From positions 123,238,309 through 123,302,308 of the forward strand of contig NC_134643.1 in the NCBI RefSeq assembly GCF_030463565.1: DNA of 64,000 bases, written 5' to 3'. Below, piece after piece: positions 1 through 10,747 of the stretch. The notes below the pieces were generated by a model, which worked only from the letters and a program-made list of their open reading frames with translations, did not search any database and was not told the DNA's origin. The translations under genes and the position numbers were made by a program. This stretch comes from Pelecanus crispus. Taxonomy: Eukaryota > Chordata > Aves > Pelecaniformes > Pelecanidae. The first letter of the stretch is position 1, and every line of letters begins with the position of its first letter.

Positions 1-3000
1 GTCAACAGAAACTATCCACAGCACAGTAAAGCCTTGACTAGGTTAGCAAACTTCCCTCTAAACCAGCCACCCCAAGTGCTGAAGTCACCCAGTCGCTGCC
101 AGCCACCCAGATGCCCCCTATGGACCCTTAAAAGCCACTTAAGGGGATCTCATAGTGGTTCTGTGGACATTCACCGTGACTTTGCTGACCACGCACAGGA
201 GCTGCTGCCCTACAAGCCTCAGCTTCCTGGTTAGAGATCCTGCACTCCTGGCAGGGCTGGGAGAGCAAAGGTTTGCTGCACGGCTCACTGCTACGTTCTC
301 CTGTCAGCAATCTTAACTGGCATCGCATCCCTGAACTACTCTTAGCGGTCTCATGTGACAAAGACCCAAACGCAGGCTCTGCTCATGAGCGATGGGGTAA
401 AGCAAGCTGGTTGCTAATGCATGGCTCAGACCAGCATTCAGTTTTCCCTCACTAGCAAAGAAGTGAAGGAGCAAGGTTTTTCCAGGTCCTGGCTGAAATT
501 GCACACCTGCTGATTAAGATATTTTTATTAATGAGCAGAAAGCAAACAGAAAAATCTCTTCTGGAAATGAACTAAGGGAAGCAAAAGTCTTATTTCAAGA
601 TTTGAAAATTGTTCAACTTCTTGGTTAAATCAAACTAATGAGCTGAAATCAAAACAAATATTCCTTTTCAAAAACTGAGGGCATTTGTTTTTCTTGGGTT
701 TCTTCCTTCTATCATTCCCTTCCCATTTATTTTATTCTTTTCAGCGATGAAAGGGCGAAAACAGAAGCTAGAAGTGTTGGAGAAGAAAAGAAAAAAGACC
801 ACAGAATATCAAACCTTGGTTTTCAACTCAAGATTAAAAAGTAAAACAAGACCTAAACTAAACCTATATCTTTTGTTGAAAAATAGTTGAAAAGTTGCTT
901 TCATTCAACTCCTTGTTCTTCATTTTGAAAACATTAACATCCACCAAGCTACTAAAAGTTTCACTCCTCTCAAGTGATCTGCAGTGAAGACAAGGGGTCT
1001 CTAGAGGTGAAAGAGGTGAAAACTCTGCTGCTCCTTTGCCTATAGGAATAATCACAGAACAGATCTTCCAGCTCACTCCATTGTAGGACACTGAAATAGT
1101 TGTAAATTGCTCCAGGTAATGAAACTGTACTCACATGAGAGGCTACAAGGTTCAGACTGTACACAGGTTGCAAGGAGGATGCTGCCTGTCGGATCCCCCT
1201 CACACAATGTACAGACTCTGTGTGCCTCACAGGTAACTGTACTGTGGTGGAGTGTTGCAAGCCCCGCTGTGCCTAAGGATGCCTGACCTAACAGGCTGCA
1301 AGGTGACAAGGATGTGTCCATACAGTAAGAGTATTTGTTATAATACTTTGTGATGTGGCTAGAAAGTCCTACCATTGCATCAGTACAAGTCTTCCTGAAG
1401 GTTGCTCCTCTGATGGTATCAGCAAACCCTCCTCTGATAGAGCTCACATCACTGTGGATGTAATTTGAGCTAAACTGAGGCTTCTCCCCACCTCCTCCCT
1501 CCCTCTTCCATCTCATTCTAGATAAAGCTTGTGCCTTGGGAAAAGTGGTAGCAAAGGCACACCCAGATAACCGCATCAACAAACTGATAAAACAGGCAGC
1601 TTGCTGAACCACAGCTGCTGCAGAGGTGAGAGCAGCTGTAGCCGCTAACCATGCTCCTGCATTCTCATGAAGACAGTCACCTTGGCTCTCCAGGCTTGTG
1701 CAACAGCACTTCAACCTGTTCAGCTGTCCAGAGTGCCTAAGTTACCCTGATTTTCTTCACAAAGATGACACTCTGTCCAGGTTAGAGTACCCTGCTTCAC
1801 AGTGGAGCTGGGGTGCCCTCAATAGCCTGTTTGTATCATGTAGACACACCCCTAATACCACAGCAAGGTGGTTCTCACAGAGTTAAGAGTTGTTTCTAGA
1901 TAAATGTGGGACGGCGCTGGAATGCTTTAGTCTCCATCCTCTTTCTCCTTATTCAAAGAGTGGGTTTCTTGCCCCTGGCATAAGCAGCATAGAGTCTCTA
2001 CCTACGGCATGCAGAGGAGCTGCTCACTCAGGTCTCATGCCAGCTGGGTCTGAGTGCACACCTTGAGCTAGAAGCTCTCCCACGGCCCACAGAAATACAG
2101 ACCAGACAGGACGCAAATTCAGTTGGCCCTACAGTGTAATAAGCAAGTGAGGTGAATGGCTCATGTTGTGCTTGAACCCCACTGTAAGAGGGGCACGAAT
2201 CAGGAGATCCTGCCCAAGGGCAGCTTTGGGCAGGACTGAGGGGTGCTCAGTGTGCAGAAAGAGGCATGAAGATATAACAAGCTCCAAAACATTACTCTGC
2301 CTGCTTTAATTTATACAATTGTTTTTTGCTTGCTGCTTGGCTTTTTAAATCTTCCAGTACATCAAACGTGTTATACATTGTTGAAGTGCTGTTGAAGTGA
2401 AGTACATCTACCCCTATCAATCTTCTCAGCTGCAAAAATCATGAATTAGACCTTTGGAAGAATGAGCTGACTTAAAAAGTCTGACAGGCCAAAGAAGTAA
2501 GTGTTCCCTCTTCTGTTTTGCCTGCTTTTCTGTACTAGCAGAAGGCTCATAATTAATTACATACCATAAAAAAGAAAAATGTGACTTGGGATTCTCACTC
2601 CCACTCAGGGCTATGAAATGCTAGTTAGGTACTACATTACTGATTTATAGATCTACCAGGAATATAAATCCAAAGCACAGGAACTAGAAGGGACAAGAGG
2701 AAAAGACAGAAGTAGAAAAAGGAGAAGATGAAAGAACAAAAAATCTAAAAAGAGGTAAACTGAGACAAGGGAAGGAAGATGTTCTTTCTGAGTAATACGC
2801 AGTGTTTGTACTGCATGTACCTGGTATAAACAATGTTTTATATACACACACAGAGAACGCCTTTAAGGTTTTGCGCTCCTTCGCTCAGTCAGAATGCAGA
2901 CTCCATCTATCCATCTGTCTGTCTGAAGAATATGCCTATAAGTGTTCAGGAACAATACTTTACTTTGTAAGAAATTACATGACCTAAATAGAAGTGGGAG

Positions 3001-3845
3001 AAGTTGTAAATGGAACACCCTTCTTCTCCCCTGAATTTAAGAACTTGCCATTAAAGCCATTAAATTATATTATAAAATCTAATGGGAGATCAGTCAAAAT
3101 CATTCATCTGGATTAAAAACAACATCTCATTTGTAAAGTTGACATTTTAAAAGGTTTGAAAGCCAGTTAAAAAGAGATGTCTTTTAAAAAATAATCCCAA
3201 AAGACTTCATGCCAAAAAAATGTTGAAACAATTTCTAGCCAGCTTCCTATTGCTATTCACCCCTATTGCTGTAGCATTTGAATGTCTCAGAAGTATACCG
3301 ACACCCACAACACCCTTGTCACAAAAGGAAAGCTGTTGCTCTCATTTCATACCCACAGAACTGAAGGAGGCACAAAGAAAATGTTTCTGGTCCAGAGACA
3401 TGAGGCACTGTGGTGAAGTGAGGTCTCTCACACTCCAACTCCAACCACCTGAGAGCTTCCCTGAGAGAGACTTTGTTATAAGTATGTGGGGAGTTGTGCA
3501 TCTGTTCTCTTTGGCAATATAAGATCAGATCTGATTCAGCTTGATAATGGCTAAAACATCTGCTCTCTGGTTACTGTTCAATGGTTTTCGCGGTCCAGAT
3601 AGATTCCTCTTTGTTGTGGGCCTCATCAACACTTGGCATGATTAGCATGAATCCAGAGTTTGGATAGCACTAGAGACTGAACTAATGTCTCACCTGTGGA
3701 TATATGTTAGGGGAAAGTGTTTCAGCGAGAAAGCTGAGGTTTACGCTAGACATTTTTTAGTCAGGCACTTCTAGCACCTTCTACAACACTAGCCATGGTA
3801 CTAAAGTGACTCACTAACTAGCTAGATGAGGTACAGCATCATTCT
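1..3845. other. Intergenic DNA / possible 3' flank of candidate gene
   Basis: No exon of a recognised gene is seen. Open frames are short and overlap on both strands, as expected by chance. If the candidate minus-strand gene ending at 3846 is real, its 3'UTR runs into this stretch. No canonical AATAAA occurs on the minus strand close below the stop; weaker variants (ATTAAA type near 2310) exist, so the transcript end cannot be placed. CLIC6, the downstream neighbour of RUNX1 in mammals, was looked for and not recognised. Confidence 0.5.
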
Positions 3846-3983
3846 TTAAGTCCCACCTCTCTTAATTTTCCAGGACGTTGGCAGTGAAGGCTTCCAGAAG
3901 TTCTTCCCATGTAAAGGTCTTATTTCCAGGAGGTCCTTGCTCAGTTCAGATGGAGGATCAGATGGACCTTCACTTACACCTTC
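3846..3983 (-). CDS. Candidate secreted-protein gene, coding exon 4 (C-terminus)
   Basis: Terminal coding exon of a predicted four-exon gene I do not recognise. The acceptor is a pyrimidine-rich run ending TTTTGGACAG, with the exon starting at 3983. Exon 3 ends in phase 0, so this exon reads from its first base: EGVSEGPSDPPSELSKDLLE, then a basic, Trp-containing tail that includes KNFWKP and a Lys-Arg pair, to TAA at 3846-3848. It adds 45 residues, for a total of about 136. A second frame of the same DNA is open to its own stop and also looks protein-like (TFTWEELLEAFTANVLEN). The frame therefore depends entirely on the upstream splice phases and could be wrong. No homologue is recalled. Confidence 0.35.
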   Translation of the reverse strand, partial: EGVSEGPSDPPSELSKDLLEIRPLHGKNFWKPSLPTSWKIKRGGT

Positions 3984-4168
3984 CTGTCCAAAACAGTACA
4001 AATGCAGGACAATGTGAGTAAGGCAGCCTCTAGAAACTGAAAACACCGGCAATCCAGGAAACACAAAGCACAGCATTGCTTACTGTAATGAATAATGAAG
4101 GGAGCTGCATGGGTATCAGACAACAACTAGAGTAACAAATAAGAGAAAACAGAGCTGCCTATTCTCAC

Positions 4169-4203
4169 CATTTCGACTTTCTTTCCATACATCTTGGTGT
4201 AAG
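4169..4203 (-). CDS. Candidate secreted-protein gene, 35-nt micro-exon 3
   Basis: Very short predicted exon with strong flanks: acceptor TTTTTGCATTTCAG and donor ATG|GTGAGA. With the one base carried over from exon 2 it reads A-Y-T-K-M-Y-G-K-K-V-E-M and closes in phase 0. The Gly-Lys-Lys is the kind of site at which prohormone convertases cut and the exposed glycine is converted to a C-terminal amide. That is known for neuropeptide precursors and only inferred here. An exon this small is easy to find by accident. The support is the coincidence of both splice consensuses and the correct phase. Intron 3 (3984-4168) is only 185 bp. Confidence 0.35.
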
Positions 4204-7200
4204 CTGAAATGCAAAAAGGGAACACAGTTAGAAGCTGTTCTGGAAAATGATGATTCTGCTTCCTGCACACTTCAGCACAATCCGTCATTTAACAAGATGC
4301 ATCCCTGAGGAAAATTAGCAGAGCTGGCTCTTCCCACGGCTTGGCTTTCCATAAATGTAGCATTACCATGTGTCCCTCAAAGGTTAGCTTCACCTCCAGC
4401 ATCACTTCTATCCCTGATTAGGGTTCGAACAACAGTTGTTGAGACTTTCTGAAGTGGATAGGAGGCTGCTTTGACTTCTTGACAGTACAATGAACATTTT
4501 ACTACTTGTATGACAGTTAAGACTGACAGAGATCTTCGCAATTGGATGCTTTTTGGAGATTCACAATACTGTTGTGGCTCAGATAGGAGATAGATTTGAC
4601 CCTGAAAACCCTCTTCTTGAACAAGTGCTCAAACCACTAGCTACTGCTACACACAAGCAGTACAAGTCCCTGCGTTTTTTAAACAGGAAGAGCACTAGGT
4701 CTGTAAGTGCCTAACTACAGATAGGGTGTTACAGCTTGAAACTGGGGCTCTCATTGGCCTGAGACACCAGCACAGAGGGCTTATTTTCAGTCTGAGGCAC
4801 TTGCTCTGTATTGCACTTATTGCTTATGTAGGCAGGTCCCTGCTCAGGTAAGTTTCCAAGCACATAACTTTTTGCAGGCATTAGAAAGAGTTTGAGCCCT
4901 AACTCAGGAGCAGTAGGCAACAGGGTAGCCAGGAGAAAGGCACCGAAGTGCATACATACATTTGAGGTGCTCAGTCGATGCCTCTGCTTGTGGACAGTGG
5001 ACCTGAGAAGAGCAATATTGGGTGTGCTCTGGGTGAATGCATCCCTACTCCGGCTCTGCAAAGAGAAGCACGGCCACCCAAGTCTAGGTTAGCCAGTGGA
5101 GTGGATCAACACTGCCTTGCTACTTTCAGCCAGAACCAGCAAGATAAGCAGCAGACCACAAAAGACTGAAGAAAACCAAAACAGACATACAGAGGCAAAT
5201 TTATGTTTAGAGCCTTAAACCCCTTCTTAAGAGATGTCACAATAACCTAGACACGTTATGCACAAAGGCGCAAAAGACAATGCCTTTAAATGACAGACAG
5301 AGGGTAAAAATAGTGTCTGCTAGAATAAATGTCTAGCAAGGCCAGTGTAAACAGTCCCAGAGTGTATCTACCGGTTGCTGTCTGGGTGGAGAAAGCTCAT
5401 ACTTGGAATCCTCAGTGGTCCATGCTAGACATATGTGCCTAGGAGAGTGTTGAGGAGATTCCCAGCTCCAACACACGCTTGATATGTTTGAGATTTCAAA
5501 TTCCAAAGGTACTGAGAGAGAAGAATGTTCAGCCTCAGTACAACACAGCACCTGCTGAGTTACTGTCACACAACAGTTTCAGGTGGTGCTCCCTGTTTCA
5601 GCATGCTCCATGCTTTACAGAAACTGCACAATTCCAAACAAGATGCTTGGTTTCTACCCCGAACTTAGTTTAATGAGAACATTTTAGCTGAATCCTCAAG
5701 GAATCCTTGAGGGGATGAAAATTCCACTTTAGAAAACAGTTACAACCTTCCCTTTTCCTGAAGATAACTGAAGGGGAACCAAAGCTGGGAACAGGAAGCA
5801 AATAATATAATAGTATATAACCACTTTTCAAATTCACTAGACAGTGGAGTGTACCCACTGTTTGCTCACCAGTACATCATGTGGGTGTAAACAGTCTGTG
5901 CAGTGAGCACATGATTGTCTGATTCCACAAACAATATTGCTTATAATGCAGCTTTTGAAACAACGTAGATGCACCTGACAGAAAACTGCCCACAGTATGC
6001 TCCAAAGCAAATACTAAATCAGAGGGCAATTAACTGAAAGCAGAGTTGTGGGCAGGGCGGGGGGTAACTGTGTTCTTCCATGCTGAATCAGTTGCTTTGC
6101 TACCGTAAAACTTCACCCATTTTTTGCACTTAGGCAAAAGCTGCCTTTGAAGATACACATGGTGGTCTTGAGTCTCCAGGAAAGCAGTTCTGTGCTCTGA
6201 TGGGATCTCTGAAATTGTCCTGGTACAGAAATACCTAGGTCAGAGGACCTGGGTCACACAAGCATAAACGCCGATCGATTCAGACTGAACTGCCCACTCA
6301 CGATAAACACCTCTGTTTGAAAACTGTACTGGGCACTGTGGCAGCTCTGGCAGTGACAAGGATCACCACAGTTTAATTCGTCTGACTGCAGAGCAGACAG
6401 GCTTTCTAGATGCCTACAGACAAGGCATAAAATTCAGACAAAATTTTCTTGTGCTGAGATATCTACCAAATTTGACCTGAGAAAGCTGTAAATCTCTTCT
6501 TTTTTTGGTTTAGGTTTAACTGGGTGGTTTCATTGTGCAGAATTTTTATTGTTTACGGACTACTAAAGTTTAATGCTGGTTCTCATAGCAAGATGTTCAT
6601 GCCATGACTTGGAGCAGCGTTCAGTGCTCACAGGCTTACGTTCTTCATTTAAACATGTCTAGTAAATACCAAGTTTAACGTCAACTGCGCACATAAATCC
6701 TGTTGTTTCCATTTGCACACTTTCAGCTCTCATTAAGTTAAAACGGATTCCCTGTTACTTTGTGCAAAAGTTTTACGAGAGGACTATGGACAAATATTGA
6801 ACCTACACTAAGTTAATGACTGAGGTGAGATCCTTGTTTAACCAGGCAGATGGTAGATCTGAGACACTACCATATAGTGAGGAAACTCTCATTTATAGCA
6901 TGATACTATGGTGTACAGCAATCAGGCTACATAGCATTCACCTTCTGAAGCTGGAACATGACCTACAAGTGTTAGTGAAAGAAATTATTTAGCCTCTTCT
7001 AAGATTTAAAAGCAAAAGATCACTGGTCCAAACAGAAGTCAATGGAAATTCTGTGGCTTGTGGGTTTGTTTCTTGTTTAAATCCCTCCACCTCCCTGGGT
7101 GTGTTTTTGCTTCTGGTTATACTGAAATATGACCTCTGCCCTGCAGATACGATCATTATCTCTTCAATATTTGACTCATGCTTTGTCACTAGTGCTGAAT

Positions 7201-7645
7201 GATGCGGCAAGTTGTACTACAAGTAAAACATACAGAACCAACATTAACAAATGAGGTGCCCTTAAAATACTCAAAAAACATCTGCAATGACATACTGCTT
7301 GCAGTAAGGTTTTTCACAGCTTGCTCTGAAAACTTGCATGCCTATAAGACCTTTTAGTGGAGACAATTTTCTTGTTTCACCTCTCCTTCCCAAAATAGCT
7401 TCACGTAACACACAGACAAACATACAAGTTACCCCTTCCTTAGAAAAACACGTTTAAAAACAACAGTCAAGGAAATAAGGAAGAACCTTACCCAATTCAA
7501 AAAGGTACCTGGCACTTATTGTTACCCAACTCTTGCATACGTTATAGAAAAAGGCATACACAGGATCAGCTATATACAACACCTCGTCTCTGCAAAAAAG
7601 TAGGAGATTTGCAAATTTCCAGACCAATTACTTTTTGGCAGTTAC
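4204..7645 (-). other. Intron 2 of candidate gene
   Basis: About 3.4 kb between predicted exons 2 and 3. It contains no recognised element. The segment 5860-6988 has no open frame of 60 codons on either strand. Further exons of the candidate gene could lie here undetected. Confidence 0.35.
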
Positions 7646-7777
7646 CTTTGATTCCACTGATTTTAGGGTCTGCTATGGGAATGGCACTTTTTTGTGCTTC
7701 ATCAAACAATGACAAAAATTTCAGGATCCTTTCTTGTTGATCTGCTATAGGGATCTCCAATGACATCTGCCTCTGAG
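7646..7777 (-). CDS. Candidate secreted-protein gene, coding exon 2
   Basis: Predicted 132-nt symmetric exon (phase 1 in, phase 1 out). On the minus strand a T10-C4 polypyrimidine tract runs into CCAAG|CTCAG, and the donor is AAAG|GTAACT. Joined to exon 1 through the AAG acceptor it stays open for 44 codons and contains MSLEIPIADQQERILKFLSL followed by FDEAQKSAIPIADPKISGIK. The middle is a probable amphipathic helix flanked by two IPIAD repeats. A competing CAG acceptor 5 nt further in (exon start 7772) would shift the frame and stop after about 23 codons. I recognise no family. The long open frame and the compatible phase with exon 3 favour the AAG choice, but transcript evidence is needed to settle it. 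Confidence 0.4.
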
Positions 7778-8370
7778 CTTGGTTGGGGAAAAAAAAAAGG
7801 AGTTACAATCTTCTTCAATGTCATGTGTAAAACTGTATCTACAGTTTGGCTGGATTCACACTTAATTTTTCTTCTTACATATGTTTACCTCAAGAAAGTA
7901 GCTTTGCACTTACTGAAAATGCAGATCTCTAGTACAGTTCAGCTCAATGATAGAGTTTGCTGTGAAGTACACAGCTTTAATAAACAAAATAGTAATTTAT
8001 TATTAAATAAGAATTAAAAATAAATATAAGTATACAATTATAATATTAAAATATAATAAGTAGTTAAATTATTTAACTTACAATAAAAATATTAAATAAT
8101 AAAAAGGATTTATTAAAAGGAATGCAACATCTTTGGCAAGCCAGTTTCTTCAGTTGGGCTATGAGAGTTACTGCACCTGAGAATATCTTGCTTTGTATCT
8201 TAGTAATCCCTACCATAATACAAAAAGCTTCTCTTCATTCTTTTTACTTACATCTGTCAACTCATGTTCCAACCAGTCCACTTAACAATTACACCCATGG
8301 CAGGAGACTGGTATTGTACTGAGACATACCACAGGACAGCACCGTGATCCTGCACTAAAGCAGACCTTAC
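7778..8370 (-). other. Intron 1 of candidate gene
   Basis: About 590 bp between predicted exons 1 and 2. It is dominated by an extremely AT-rich tract at 7976-8112 and holds no other recognised feature. Confidence 0.4.
7976..8112. repeat. AT-rich low-complexity tract
   Basis: About 135 bp built almost wholly of A and T in irregular TTAAAT/ATAATA runs, with only isolated G or C bases. It is a simple low-complexity tract and not a recognised transposon. Confidence 0.85.
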
Positions 8371-8476
8371 CTGTTGGATGCTGTGGTTTTGCAGGCACAA
8401 CTTGAGAATCAGCTGCTAGAAAACCATTTGAAATAACTGCAGTGATAAGAATATTAGCCAACACGTTGGTTGCCAT
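8371..8476 (-). CDS. Candidate secreted-protein gene, coding exon 1 (signal peptide)
   Basis: First coding exon of the unrecognised gene. The ATG at 8476-8474 sits in a strong Kozak context (ACCACAATGG) and opens MATNVLANILITAVISNGFL followed by AADSQVVPAKPQHPT. Residues 4-21 form a hydrophobic stretch typical of a signal peptide, with likely cleavage near LA|AD, so the product would enter the secretory pathway. The exon ends at CCAACAG|GTAAGG, a near-perfect donor, after 35 codons plus one base (phase 1). A TATA box lies about 110 bp upstream. The frame is open further upstream without an ATG, which supports this start. Identity and function are unknown. A bird-restricted peptide or small secreted protein is an inference. 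Confidence 0.5.
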
Positions 8477-8593
8477 TGTGGTCAAACAGGATCTTCTGGG
8501 TGCCGAAGCCTCTATCTCCAAAGCTTGTCAAAACTCTTTCATGCACAATTTCTCTCTGGTTGAACGAACTATCCCATCTCCTGCCTTATAAAT
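8477..8593 (-). promoter_or_regulatory. TATA promoter and 5'UTR of candidate gene
   Basis: On the minus strand GGATTTATAAGGCAG places a TATA box at about 8593-8585. Transcription would start some 25-32 nt downstream, near 8560, leaving a 5'UTR of roughly 80 nt before the ATG at 8476. TATA-driven, CpG-poor promoters are typical of tissue-restricted genes such as hormones or secreted proteins. Confidence 0.45.
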
Positions 8594-9660
8594 CCTTGGC
8601 CTTCCTTCATTACCCACAGAACAAATTCCACATCCAATATCACTTTAGCGATCTGCATTTTGACATTTGGCGATGCGTCTTTTTCTGTTTTCTGTGGTTT
8701 GCTTTGTGCCATTCTAATAATACAGTCACCAATGCCAGAAGCCTTTTCTCTGCCCAAGCAAACACATTAACTGAGTGCTATCACTGCTTGAACAGGAGAA
8801 TCTCGAAAGAATGCAAACTTTGGGATTGAGTGCAGTCACTGCTAACAGCAGCACAGAGGCGATCTCCTGGATTCACATCGTCAAGGCGCAGAGAAGAAAC
8901 GGGGCTACTACTTCAGGAGCCAAGATTTCAAACATGGCAGTGACGCCAGCTGTCAGCACAGCAAACAGTGAGGAACTGAATAAATAGCAAAGCCTCCAAA
9001 CTTCGTCATGTGCTCCTGGGGACTAAATAAAAATGTGAGGTGGGGGTGAAACCAGCCTGGATGAATCTGTCAGATGCAGGGCTAAATCACTCGACTGCTG
9101 GCAGCCAAAGGTGGAGTGGGAGTGATATACCACTGGTTCAAGAGCTTGCCTCAGCTTGCAGGGAGGGATAGCCAAGAGCTTTCCTTCTGTGTGTCAGAGG
9201 CATTTGGCGCTGGAGGAAAGGCTACAAGGGGCATTCTCAGTAGCAGAATGGTAGCTGAACTTCACAGTACACCCTGGGCTGTACTTCCCCAACATCCAGG
9301 CAGTGTAACATGGGGGAAAAGAGTCCCAGAACCATACTGGGGACAGCGAAGCAGCTTGGAGCAAGCACTGCCATTTGACTGAGCAAAAGGCTGTCTTTCG
9401 GTCCTGGCACAGGGCTGCACTGCCCACCACAACGTGGGATGTAGCTGATGCCATATGCACTCTTACCGCGTTCCCCTACTGACTAATGGGCCCTCTCTGC
9501 TTCACAAACCACAGCTTTCCTGCAGGGAAAGCGTTGCTGAGGCTCTGGGAAAGAAGCCTGGAATCCAAGCGAGGTTCCCCAAACACAGTGAGAGGGCTGA
9601 GAGCAGTCCTGGGAACAAGGAGCTCTCTTCTCCTGTACCTTCACCACAAAATTGTTTGTT

Positions 9661-9693
9661 TTGTTTTGGTTTGGTTTGGTTTGGTTTGGTTTT
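9661..9693. repeat. (TTTGG)n pentanucleotide microsatellite
   Basis: About five consecutive TTTGG units follow a TTTTG-rich lead-in. Chance open frames on both strands run through it and give KPNQT/WFGLV-type repeats. Confidence 0.9.
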
Positions 9694-10682
9694 TCCCTCA
9701 GCACATCTAAAGTGTGGGAGAGGATTGGTCTTTTTACTGAAAGAGAAAATACTACGCCATCCTGAAAGGATGCACTTGACCTAATGCTCCCTGAGGAGGA
9801 CACCTGGTAGCTTCATTCTGAAGAATTCCCCTAGCCCAACACCTCCTCACCCAAAATTCATTCATCCTGAGTAAATAGCACCCTGTCTGGCCCTGTGCTT
9901 CTCCAAATGGTTCCTGTGGCTATTTTGTCAGCCTTCTGTTGGTCACTTGTGGCCGGTCTCAGGTGAGCTGATGTTTCATCGTGACACTGCCTCCTGTTTG
10001 TTGGTTTCTTGAAACTAAAGCTTGGGTGAGTGGTCAGAGCTGAGTACAGACAGATTTTTGCTGTGCTTTTGGCTAAGGAAACCACAAGAAAGAGACTAGC
10101 GAATAGTTTTGACAGCATCCCACATAGCCCAGATGTAAAAAAGAAGCTGAAGCTGCTGCTTGAGGCCTTGGGCAGGGAAGGGCCGGATAAACTTCATTTA
10201 CTTGTATAACCCTTTTTTTGGGACTTGACTGGCAACAGGGGCTGAGTTCAAATCCTAGGGGTCACTTCTAAACCCAGATGCCCATCCAGAAGCTTGGGAA
10301 AATTAAAGCTAAACTTTCTGGTTCTCAGCAAGCTAATTTTCTTCATTTGTAAACATGACTCAGTTGACTTAACAAACAATGTTTTATTAATGGAAGAAAA
10401 AGAGGTAGATAAACAGCATAGCAGACAATATTTAACTCCTGGTGTATTACTATTTGACAGCTGTCTGTTTTGGGGAAGCTGGGTAGCTCAGCTCTCTGTT
10501 GCTACCCTACCTCCTGCAGCAACATCCCACTTCCAGCTTGGGTTGGTCAAATCTTGCTGAGCAGCAAGGTCTGATTCAGGCTGTGGGCTCCCTTACCAGT
10601 CCCTCTCGCCAGTCCTCACTCTCCAAGCCAGCGCTGGAGACAGCTTCTGTTCTTCCAGCTCTTCAGCAAGACTGCATGCAAT

Positions 10683-10747
10683 GACTGGATGATCTTAAAG
10701 GTCTTTTCCAACCTAAGCAATTCTGTGATTCTATGATTCTATGATCT
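10683..10747 (+). mobile_element. CR1 LINE 3' tail fragment
   Basis: Contains GACTGGATGATCTTAAAGG, then TTTTCCAACCTAAGCAATTC, ending in three ATTCTATGA-like repeats. This is the characteristic 3' end of avian CR1 retrotransposons. Only the tail is present, reflecting the usual 5' truncation. It is non-coding. Confidence 0.9.

Noticed and set aside
4428..4440. GGTTCGAAC, resembling a tRNA B box
   Set aside because: No A box, no cloverleaf pairing and no poly-T terminator at the right spacing, so neither a tRNA nor a tRNA-derived SINE is supported.
8470..8829. 119-codon plus-strand frame
   Set aside because: Runs antisense across the candidate gene's promoter and first exon, and shows no start context or domain.
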